Of a stretch of DNA of 64,000 nucleotides, positions 14,601 through 24,500 are shown in pieces; within the stretch, counting starts at the first letter, position 1, and each line of letters starts with the position of its first letter. The notes below the pieces were generated by a model. It was not told where the DNA came from. It searched no databases and was given only the letters and a program-made list of their open reading frames with translations. Both the position numbers and the translations under genes were made by a program. Origin of the DNA: Moringa oleifera (Eukaryota; Streptophyta; Magnoliopsida; Brassicales; Moringaceae); contig JAJFZO010000863.1 in the NCBI GenBank assembly GCA_021397835.1, forward strand, positions 434,001 to 498,000, in the 5' to 3' direction.

Positions 14601-16008
14601 TTTTCTGGTGATACCACAGCACTTTCCCCGTTCTTATGCCCCATAAAGGATATTACAGGATCAAATAACGTTTTCCTGTCAGTTGCTGATGTCCATAAAC
14701 CTGAAGCTGTCAGACACATAAAATCACAGAAAGTAAGTCCAAGATCAGCATTTAACTTCCAAATGTGAAAGTGATAGTCTCTCACCATCTTTTTGGGACT
14801 AAACACAACCAGTCAACCAGCATATAAATTGTGCCACCTACATCCAACTATACCTTTCAACTTGATTACTGACTACTGAAGCATCTGAACTATATATCAC
14901 TCCTTACACCAGAAGATTACACACAACTAGCATCCAGAACTCCAAAATTCCTAAATCAGGGCAATTATTTTTTTGAATAATCAAATCATGAAATCATAGA
15001 ATTTGAAGTAATTCTCCAATGAGTGACAAAAAACCGGTTGACAATTACAAAATCAGCAGTATCAGCTTAACAGCACATAAAAAAATCCAACTTTCAGGGG
15101 CCATTTCAGTAATCTATAACACAATCACAATTAGCTAGAATTAAGCCTATCACCATTTTATAAAGTTATTCACTCTGAGTTTCTTAAAATATATCATCAC
15201 CAGGTTAATAATAGATCAAGCCAACAACATTTCTTCTTTCCTTAGCATGTGAACAGGACAGACTCTTCAGAATAGGGATATATTAGAATGTGCCAGACTG
15301 GAAAATATCTTCAATGAAAATGCAAAGAAGCAGTCTTTTCATAGGATAGGGGTCCCGACACACTGTTCTTTGAGGTACATGTAGGCATGTGTTTCCATGT
15401 AGTTTTACAGCTCTGATCAAGTAGCAGATGTATTGCAACTTGAACAAACCACTGAACAGCATGCTTTAGCTAAATCAAACTGTATGTTCTCTATTTACAC
15501 TGCCTTCTTTGCATTCATCAGTCCCCAACATCAAACAATTGGGGGCTTAAATCCAAGCAGGACTTGTAACAGCATGCTTTAGCTAAATCTAGTACACTCC
15601 TAGCACAGCATTATCTAGAAAACCCTATGCTTTATCTAGAAAACCAACCAAAAATATAGAACAATGAAATCTTTATCAACAAAAACTTATCTGAATATCC
15701 AGCGCAACCAGTTGATTACAACCTTAAAGTTGATAATCAGCCATTTTGCTTTTCTGTCTATTCATGGTAGCTTATTCTCTGGCATGATCCAAAATTTCAA
15801 CCAAATAGAAAGAGAGTGTGAAATCCAACAAAAATAAAAAGTTGGAAGTACCTTCACTGCTGGAATCTGCCTTCTCAGACTTCTCTTCAAAGCCAAGAGC
15901 ACTATCAAAATTCTTCTCTATATTCTTCACGCTCTCCTGGAGTTTATTGACAGCCCCAGCCAGATCTGGGAAGCCCCCTAGGGAAACTTTCCCACTAAAC
16001 CAAGCCAT
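3005..16008 (-). CDS. GC5: Golgin candidate 5 (TMF-like Golgi coiled-coil tether)
   Basis: Predicted protein of 965 aa from 19 exons: 16008-15852, 14700-13766, 12608-12537, 10987-10913, 10206-10092, 8561-8500, 8388-8341, 6638-6354, 6263-6204, 6101-6018, 5900-5835, 5762-5664, 5582-5364, 4859-4745, 4669-4449, 4268-4209, 4102-3989, 3211-3137, 3040-3005. The start MAWFSGKVSLGGFPDL is the family hallmark. Residues about 50-340 are acidic, Ser/Glu-rich and poorly conserved. From about 345 to the end the protein is nearly all heptad coiled coil (for example AKADEIAKLMNENEHLK and ERERSVNERLSQTLSRINVL), closing with the TMF C-terminal region (ASMESIRDSLAEELVKM). Arabidopsis GC5/TMF is about 956 aa, so this copy is full length. 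Known role of the family: a peripheral Golgi tether whose C-terminus binds Rab6-type RABH1 GTPases. The last exon adds IHVMSSSMGNS after LVNK. A leader intron probably precedes the ATG, since ggtttccag lies just upstream on the minus strand. Confidence 0.95.
7853..8338. repeat. Diverged tandem duplication inside a golgin intron
   Basis: Within the 1.7-kb intron between exons 8 and 7 of the golgin gene, a block of roughly 220-250 bp occurs twice in direct orientation (about 7853-8107 and 8108-8338). Shared strings include gcatggaacaggtctactaatag, tgacaactaatact and ttttaagaagtca. The copies differ by many substitutions and small indels, so the duplication is old. Confidence 0.75.
11566..11594. 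repeat. (AT)n microsatellite
   Basis: An uninterrupted TA/AT dinucleotide run in the golgin intron between exons 4 and 3, followed by short CA and GTAT runs. Likely length-polymorphic. Confidence 0.9.
12952..12968. repeat. Poly(C) tract of 17
   Basis: A pure run of 17 C on the plus strand, inside a golgin intron. On the transcribed strand this becomes a 17-G run in the pre-mRNA. A similar run of 12 C lies at 9601-9612 in another intron of the same gene. Homopolymers like this are also common places for sequencing length errors. Confidence 0.9.
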
Positions 16009-16823
16009 CTGCTAACTGGAAACCAATCCACTCGATCCAATATTCAAATCCACCAATTCAGACACATGAAGAGCACTGCATTTAAAGGAAAATTAGAATT
16101 CAAAAACCAAATCATTTATGAAAATTGACCACCAAATCCCCTGATCTAAAATGAAAAGTGTTGCTCCATTATCATACCAGTGCAAATTCACAATTACTTG
16201 GACTTCAAAAAATAAAGGAGATATTTGCAAGATCAAAGTTCAACTAGCCAGCACACAAAAACATGATAAATCAAACAAAATGTTAAAGATTCAAGAACAA
16301 AAAACTGTTTTCTTGCAGAAAAGAAAAAAACGAATCAAAAATTTTTTTTTTTAAAAAAAAAGATAAGTAATTGCAACATATAAGTGTTACTATTGTTCTC
16401 TCCTTTGCGAATTCCAAATCATAAATCAACACCGAAACAAATAAAGATAGTTAAATCAATGATACCAAACCTCACTACTCTTTTCTTTCTTTGTGCCTTT
16501 TATCTCGGCAACCAAACAGATCACTGAAGAAAGATAATAAAGGAAACACTGGTGAAATGCATAAGTATTGGGAGATTTAAAAACTGAGAACAGATTAATA
16601 GACAAAAAAAACTGAACAAGAAGTGAAATGAAACAAGAGAAAATGATTGCTTATAAGTCGGAAAAATGCCTTCATCGTCGTGATCGTCATCTTTCTTCAC
16701 GAGAGGCTGCGCCTCGGATAAATGTGACGAAGTCAGCTACGAGATCTACTGAGAGCAATACAAATTCTCTCACTCTGTTCTAAGAATGTATAAACGCACC
16801 AGTGAAACTTCGGAGAGGAGGAT

Positions 16824-16854
<31 letters not shown>
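16824..16854. repeat. (CT)n tract at golgin gene 5' end
   Basis: A TC/CT dinucleotide run just upstream of the coding part of the golgin gene (GA-rich on its coding strand). Such tracts are typical of plant leaders and core promoters, so the transcription start is probably near here. Confidence 0.7.
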
Positions 16855-16972
16855 GCCCTCTTAACGGACAAAGCTCAAAGAGGGGTGCTTAGCAGGTGAA
16901 TTGGGCGAACAGGATGCATATAAAACGTTTTTAGTATTTTGCAGCCGATCACTCTTGACAAATGAAAGAGCG

Positions 16973-16980
16973 CCACGTCA
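16973..16980 (-). promoter_or_regulatory. UPRE/bZIP-like element upstream of golgin gene
   Basis: The minus strand reads TGACGTGG (plus strand ccacgtca), identical to the core of the unfolded-protein-response element bound by bZIP factors. It lies about 120-150 bp upstream of the CT-rich leader of the golgin gene. Function is inferred from the motif alone. Confidence 0.35.
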
Positions 16981-17368
16981 TATAGATCGCCACGACGAGT
17001 TTGATTTTCCTTTGCTATGATATGACCGCACCAAACTGGTTACTCATTTTTTCCTGACAATGTGGTTGTAAAAAAGAGGTTCCTTTTTCTTATAATTCGA
17101 CTCAAATGACACATATGCCCTCAGTATTCACGGCAAAACTACTTCTACTATTGACATTAATGCAAAAACATAAAAGCCCTCATTTTTGGATCTCACAAAA
17201 CCACCTTAAGTAAATGGTAATTAGATCTTGAAAATGTTATGAGCAAAAAACCAAAAAGATTACTTCAAATTTATTTATATATTTACAACAAAAATCCAAG
17301 TAAAATAACACCATTCATTCATTGCCTTTCAAGAAAGTAAAATCTGCATTCTAACCAGTAATTTATAG
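16981..17368. other. Intergenic region
   Basis: AT-rich spacer between the golgin promoter and the decayed VOC-like fragment. I see no open frame or motif to report. Confidence 0.4.
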
Positions 17369-18213
17369 TTGTTGATATCCCACTTTCATGGTGTGCATTA
17401 TCCCCCTTTACAAGTAGGAAAAAGGATGTATGGCCGTTATAAGAATGTGATGAGTGCCGATGGGTATGGCTCATTGAATTTTAAATTAACTAATAGACAG
17501 AAGTATCTGATTCAAATTTTAAAAACTGTAGCAAGGGACATGGACTATTGGAAGTCAATCAGACAGCAAAGCTTGGAAAAGGAATTAAAGTGTAAATGAC
17601 AGCCTACAAAATGTGCTCTGTGGATTTTTGTAGCTACGTCACTGAAGGGAAAGTATGAGCTCTTTAAGGTTGTGTTCAATGATAGGCTTGAGGATGTATT
17701 TTTGATGCAGCTCAGGTAGTGTAAAGTGCCTGGGCAGTTGACAGCGGATCTCTTGTTACTTCTGCTGAACTATGCGCTTATCTGTGTTGGAATTCAACTC
17801 CATGAGGAATAATCATCTCACAGAGCACAGTTTTTGCAAATGGCTAACTGGGTAGCAAATAGTTTTGATATACGGCTTGATGGTCTCACTTTTTGCCTCT
17901 GGTCTCAAATTCCAATTGGTTATACCAGCTTCTGAACCACTTTTACACTGATTATTTCATACAGAAGGGATGCTCTTTTATGCTGTCATTCACGGTGGTG
18001 GATATCAACAGTACAGTGACAAAATTAATAGCATTAGGAGCAGAGAGAGATCCATGGGAAGGTAGTGGCCTACGTTTCCCACACACTTTGATTGCAAACT
18101 TTCCTCAAAGCCTTGTTGAACGATCTGAAATCTTGTTCCATTTCACTTGTGATCAGGTTGCAGCCATGCAATGCATTAAAGTTCACATGCTGGGCCTCTA
18201 TGAACCTGCATAG
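17369..18213 (+). pseudogene. Broken glyoxalase/VOC-family gene fragment
   Basis: The readable part is the C-terminal end of a lactoylglutathione lyase/VOC-like protein. FTVVDINSTVTKLIALGAE is encoded at about 17980-18048, and VAAMQCIKVHMLGLYEPA followed by a stop at 18157-18213. Between them IHGK is encoded at about 18050-18061, then comes a GT...AG intron at 18062-18156, so this is a genomic copy rather than a retrocopy. The stretch between GAE and IHGK lacks several residues expected in the family and shifts frame. The upstream part (17369-17890) has open pieces interrupted by stops that I cannot assign. It lies tail to tail with the acyltransferase-like gene, whose stop codon is under 50 bp away. 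The family assignment rests on remembered consensus. Confidence 0.5.
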
Positions 18214-18259
18214 TACCCAACACCATGAAGACAGGCTGTTAAGAGAGATCTTGTTGTGG

Positions 18260-19900
18260 CTAACTTGAAGACATGGAGAAGACATGAGACACTTGGTTCT
18301 TTCTTGGATTCCCCTCAATTATGGTGAGTGTTTGTTCATCCAAATCTATCACTGCTGTGCATAGCGTGTACAGTGTTGGACCTGAAGAAAATAAAGTGGG
18401 TAGAGTAACAGTTTGAGCATCCAAAAAGAGAAGTAGCAAGTCACCCGAAAATTACCTGTCATGTAGATGGGATATTTTGCATCTTCAACATCTCCGAGAA
18501 CTGACAGGAAATTGTCTTTTGATCTCTTTGGTAGCACAGCTGCTCTTTTTTGCCTGCTTATTGAGTTTTCGTCATGTACCTTCAAAACAGAACCACAATT
18601 TTACTGTTTTATTGAAATGGGATTGATTAATCCAATTTCCTGATAATTATCTTTCACTTTGAAATGATTGAAATTCATTAAGAGTGATGGTGTGGTCGCT
18701 CCTGCCTCCATGACTAACCTGCGGAATCTGAAGATGGAGATACATGTTTGCATGGAAAAATGGCGTTGCCCCAACTTCATGAACTGAAACCCGGTTTCTT
18801 GATGCTGTTTCCACGTTCAATATCTTCCGTGTCTTCAGATCGATTACATTGTAACTATGCCCCACTGAAACTTCTGCTGCATGTATTCTCTGAGAAGAAG
18901 CCACGCTCTTAAAACCGTGAAGAAGCAACTGATATGCTGAAACAGAATTGAAAGACTACTTAGTCATACAGTTAATGCATCTTCCATGCTTGTTGCTTCA
19001 AGCAGGTCCCGGGAAATAAGGTTCCGGCCAATGCCACCGGCGAAAATCTCATCTTCAGCCGGGGGTACTGAATTCAGTGTGAATGCCTGAAATATCAACC
19101 ATGAAGAAGTCTTGCATCATACACCTTTCTGCAAGTTTCAGGTAAAACTGGAACCTCGTTCAAGATTGATAAGAACTTTACCAGTCCTTGATTGTTAAAC
19201 CCAAACGCACAGCTGGGAATCTCCCCTGCATATGTGTATGCAGTGAACAGTAGTCCATTCGAAAGAGTTGCTTTAATCAGATAGCTGCAAAACCCAAGTG
19301 AACAGAGTGAGTTGCTGAGTAAGTACTGCATCAATTTGCTGGTTCCAGCACATTAACAACAGAAGCATGAGCACGCCACAATGGATGTATACTTATGCCC
19401 AACCAGAGCAACATTCGCATCCTCATTATGTGCTGCAATGGCCATGGAGTCACTAACAACGAGAACATCAGAGCAGTCATCCGGGGAATCCACATCTAAA
19501 GGTACTTCTTTCTTTCTTATGAATGGAAGAATCTCCTTCCTGAAGTTGATAAGTATTATCTGCAAGGGAACAACTGCAAACATGAGTAACATATGCCGGC
19601 TATGAACTAAGCATTTCGTTAGACCTGAATCATGATCATTACATCAAGAACCGGTACTCCACTTCCTTCTGCAGTGCCTAGAAGCTCATCCCAGTATCTT
19701 GGGAATTTCTTCCTGTTCTTCTCTGTGAGTGATGCAATGAAGGCTTGTGCCTGGGGAGCTTGAGCGAAAGGGAGGAGCTGGTTCTGAAGAATGAGGTCTC
19801 TAGCCAACCTGCTTCTTATCTGATCAGAGAACCTCTGGCCTATCATGAATCCCATCTGGTAGCCATCTTCACATGGCCCGACTTCCAGCACCTCGGCCAT
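18260..19900 (-). CDS. Acyl-CoA:6-aminopenicillanate acyltransferase / peptidase C45-like protein
   Basis: Predicted protein of 372 aa from seven exons: 19900-19625, 19559-19393, 19284-19182, 19086-18970, 18928-18719, 18579-18456, 18381-18260. The first ATG is at 19900. The open frame runs further upstream but only to a TTG. Residues 1-92 carry VGPCEDGYQMGFMIGQRF. Cys121 in PDDCSDVLV fits the nucleophile position of this N-terminal nucleophile hydrolase family, followed by HNEDAN at 136-141. GEIPSCAFGFNNQG, VSVGHSYNVIDL and VSVHEVGATPFFHANMYLHL follow, and the end reads SHVFSMSSS. The fungal relative makes penicillin by swapping acyl side chains. Plants make no penicillin, so the physiological substrate is unknown, and an amide or acyl transfer or hydrolysis reaction is inferred from the fold. 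A TATA-like tatatat at about 20018-20025 lies about 120 bp upstream. Confidence 0.85.
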
Positions 19901-21583
19901 TTTTCCTTCTGATAAAGAACTAGCTCTGGCTGGCTGTAGCAATTATCTTTTCCTTTGCGGCTGAATTTAGTCACAAAAGGAGCAGTACCTCATCCCTTTC
20001 ATTATCCTCACATTTTGATATATATGTTATTTATCATTTTCCAAGAAAACCTTATGAAAGTGGATTTTAATAGGAATCTGAAAGTGACGTAGCATCCAAT
20101 CTGATGGATCTTTGTTAATTTTATGCTATTTAATTAGTTGAGGAAGCTATGCTGGCCTATCTTTTTATGTCAGCCTTGTAATGATTTAAAAAGATTCAAT
20201 GTGGCTTCTATGCTTCGGGTGGGGGTTCCTCCATTAAAAAGAAGGTATGCAGTCTCAAATGGCAGCCCTGTCGCTGCTGATTCCACACAGAGCATTTTGT
20301 TCCATATATTATCCATTGAAAGCAAATGGAGGATTTAAAAAAAAAAATGATCTGAATTATTTCAATAATTTGAAAAAATATTAAATAAGTAATAAATTAA
20401 TTAAGTAAATTATTAAATTTATGATTTATTTATATTTATATATTAAATTTAAAAATATATATTTTTAAAATTAGGAGATATTTTATTCTCAGTGAATTTT
20501 TTTGGTCATTTTATCTCAGTATTTTGATAATCATTATTGGGATAGCTTCTATGTTGCATTTAACCTTATTGTACAGGACTGACAATGTTTTAGGATTTGA
20601 TCATGATCATTTGAAGGTAAATTAAATTTGACCTGCAAGAAGGTTATATCAATATTCGCATTATGGACTGATTATGGCATGATATGTACTGGTGCTGGAT
20701 TTTCTACAGTAACTTGGCCAGTTGAAAAGTATTAATACTGATAATAAGCTTGAGACAATGACTCAGCGTAATGAACATATCTACATAATCCCAGTGCAGA
20801 TTGAACGGAATATGCATGTGACTCCTGTATGTGCCTGCTTAAATGGGACACATTATAATAAAAAAGGATAGCTTTCTATGTTGGAAAATAAAATATTAAC
20901 AAAAAGAGTGAGATTGTCAGCTTGAGAAACACTGTGTCTTTATTACTCCTTCACTTGGCATTTTGCACAAAAGATTACCATATATACCATGAAATTAAAG
21001 AATGAATGTATTGGCTATTATATCTGTCACCCAATCCTTTCTCCACAAGATCAGCCAAAACCAATTGAGTATCATAATCCTTTTATAAGCTTTGGTTTTC
21101 TTGTCATTTTCATATAGTCACCATGCTAATTGCATTTTCAATGAAGAAATGGTGGTCTGGACTGATTTGGATAAATGAATTTTTTTATTTTTGGCAAATA
21201 GCTTGCACCTTTTTATGAAGGATGGCAAGTCGTGCATACGAACTGATCTTTCCTGAGGCCAATGAAAAATAGTTTTAGCCCGTTAACCATGAAACTCCGA
21301 TTGCTCAATTTGATATTGCCGTAATGGAGGCATGGTCGCAACAAAGGTTAACAGAAGGTAGGAAGACTATACCAGAAGAGACCATATAAAGGGGATTGCG
21401 GTAATTAAAGAAACAGACAGAAAACTCAAGGAGAGTAATTAGGGCTAAAAGGGATAAAGATTGTCAAGTCTAAGAAAAAAAGGGAAGGAAAAAGAAAAAA
21501 AAAAGTTGGAAGAGAAGAGGGCAGAAAGGAACCAAGGACCTAAGTTTGATTTCTCAAGGATATAACATTCAAAAACATAACAT
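19901..21583. other. Intergenic, with possible eroded 5' LTR
   Basis: Holds the promoter of the acyltransferase-like gene near 20020, then AT-rich sequence (20340-20530) and unassigned DNA. If the gypsy element ever had a 5' LTR, it would end near 21583. I could not match it to a downstream copy. Confidence 0.4.
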
Positions 21584-24500
21584 TGGTGTCGTATGTTAGG
21601 AACATTGACAAAAGCAGTGCATTTCTCTCGAATCAATAATTAAACATGCCACCATGGAAGATACCACCAGCATCGACTAAGGCACCAGTAAAGCTTCCGT
21701 TGCCACCTGAAAAAGGCTTTAGCATTGCAGGCAGCGCAACTTACTTTATTGAGAGAATAAACATAAGAGATGAACAACATGGTGCACAACGTGGAAGAAA
21801 ACCAAAGATGATGGGCTATAGAGAACCGCAGGTATCTGATGAAGGGAAAAGTGAACACGTCCTTAGTAATTAAGCATTAAACCAGGGGTCTAAACAAAGA
21901 AGGATGGGACGCCTTTCTTGAAATGATCCACAGCATTGCGCATACTACTTAGATAAGCACCTAGGGCTCTTAAATGAGGAACAATTAGAGGACAAAATTG
22001 ACTAATATGACCCTCGTCTCCTTTTTAATGCTCATATCATAAGCGAACTAATCCTCGAACGATTAAAAATACCTCAAATAAAACACTATAATGGGGAAGG
22101 TGACCCTAAAGATTATTTGGACCGATATTGAAGTATAATGCTAACCTATGGGGCCTTCGATTCCATACTATGCATGGTGTTCCTTACTACTCTAACGGGA
22201 CCAAGACATGATTAGTTTGCCTCTCTGTGTTGTGTTCAGGCACTATATCCAACTTTGCACAACTATCTCGCTTCTTCTTAAGATCACTTCACTAGCCATA
22301 GGTGAAGCAAAAAATGACCTAACCACCTCGTGGTCATGCGTTAGGCCTCAGAAAAGCCGTTCCAAGAATATATATCATGGTTCAATTGAGAGGCTCTACA
22401 GGTGGAGCACCTATAGGAGTTTGTCTCCATAGTGGCCATTTTGAAAGGTTTACAATGACTATTCTCTGATGTCCTGTGCTATGAGCCAATTCAAAAACAT
22501 GACAAAGTTGCTAGTCTTAGTAGAAAAATGTATAAAGAGCGAAGAATGAAGTAAAAGAAAAAGAGAAGTAAAGAGGCAATCCCCCAAGAGTCGAGTGGAG
22601 AATGAAGATCGAACCCAAAGAAATGATTTCCAAGGAATGGAAATGAGGCCTAGCGATCAAGGTTTTGCCCAATAACAAGGCCCTTTTGGCCAAGTAAACC
22701 TTAATCGCCTACAGTTTCACCTCTACTAGGTGTCCCAAATTAAGCTCCTACCAGAGCAAGAACTAGTGGTTCAGACAATCTAAATAATAGAAGGATGTCT
22801 CAAAGTTCAAAGTTAAAAGAGTGGTGGAAGTAATCACCGAGAAACCCATGTCTAGGTATACAAAGTCAACAACTTGAAAATCATATGCCAGAGCCTCCTA
22901 GAATCAAGAAAAGGGGCCCAGAAGCCTGGTGATAACTTTTTTAGCTTGAGATTTACAAGTAGTTTATACTCCTTATGATGATGCTTTAGTAGTAAATTTG
23001 GTCGTTGCGAATTTCATAATTTGGAGAATGTTAGTAGACAATAGAAGCTTAGTCAATGTTTTTTACAAATGAACTTTCCTCTAAATGAAACTCTCCAAAG
23101 AAAGGTTGAAGAAATATACCTATAACCTAATAGCCTTTGAAGGAGAAGCGGTCCCAATTAAAGGAGTGATCTTCCTCCCAGTAGTTCTTGGAGCGCAATC
23201 AAGATAGGTAAATATCATGACATAATTTTTAGTAATGAAAGCTCCCTCACCATATGATGGGATTTTTAAAAGATGACAGTTAAACATTTTGCAAGCCATA
23301 ACTTTAAGTTACCATTTGCTGATGCGTTTTCTCATACTAAACGAAGTAAAAGGGATCTGGGGAAGTCAACAAGTGGCAAAATAATGCTTTGTCACTATTT
23401 TCAGCCATCAAAAGGTTCACTAGATGGAAATGTGCCCTATTAATGAGGTAAGTCTTAGGGACGATAGCAAAGCATGTTTCAATGAAACCACAGAGAAACT
23501 AAAAATTATGAGAATAAGTTCAAGAAAAATGACCTTAGTGGGGTTCAGTTTCCCCAAATCATTTAAAAAAAAACTCGTGGGCTTCCTTATAGAGAATTTC
23601 CAAGTATTTGCATGCATGTGGAGGACATGCCAAGGATCAGCCTAAATGTGGCGCAATATTGATTGAGAGTGGACCCTTGTTTCAAGCCAATGTGTTAAAA
23701 GAAATATAACTTCGCTATAAAAAAGTATGAGGTGATCAAGGAAGAATTGCATAAGTTATTAGCTATCAAGTTTATAAGCCTGTTTAGTACTCAAAATGGC
23801 TATCTACTGCTGTCTTAGTTAAGAAGGCAGATAAGAAACGAAGAATGTGCGTAAACTTTATGGACCTTAATAAGGTTTGCCCGACTACCTAGGATAAACC
23901 ACTTGGTGGATAATAGATCCGAACATAAGATTCTGAACTTCATAGATGCTTTTTTCGGGTGTAACCAAATTAAAATGTGATCGAAAGATGAGAAATGCAT
24001 AGTGTCACTAACATAAGAACTTTCTTCTATAAGGTGATATCATTTAGGCTTAAAAATGTAGGAGCCATATATCCTGAAGCTGGTAGTAGAAGTTTTTCAT
24101 GAATAGATTAGATAAAACATTGGAGTACATTGATAATATGATCGTTTAAGAGCGATGAGGAAGAAGCACACTTAAACAATCTATAGGAAACCTTCACAGT
24201 CTTTAAAAGATACGGCATGAAACCAAATCCAAAAAAGTATATTTTTGGGTTGCATCTAAGAAGTTTCTAGATTTCATGATAACATATCAAGGAATTGACG
24301 ATAACCTAGAAAAGGTGTGGGATATCATCAACATGCTGACCCTAGCACCTTAATGTAATGTTTAACGTTTAAATAGAAAAATAGTCGCTCTAAAAAGGTT
24401 TATCTCTAAAGCTATCAATCAATGCCTCCTTTCTTCAAAATGTTAAGGTGGACGAAAGAGTTCGCATAAACCACAAAATGCTAGGAAGCCTTTAGTGAGT

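Noticed and set aside
14119..14768. Long open frames on both strands over golgin exon 2
   Set aside because: They are shadows of the Glu/Ser-rich coding exon in other frames and on the other strand.
19901..19942. 14-residue N-terminal extension of the acyltransferase-like protein
   Set aside because: It begins with TTG. The first ATG in frame is at 19900 and agrees with the family start as I recall it.
20018..21583. Search for an LTR pair flanking the gypsy relic
   Set aside because: I could not match any long stretch here to 26.7-28.1 kb by eye, so no LTRs are annotated.
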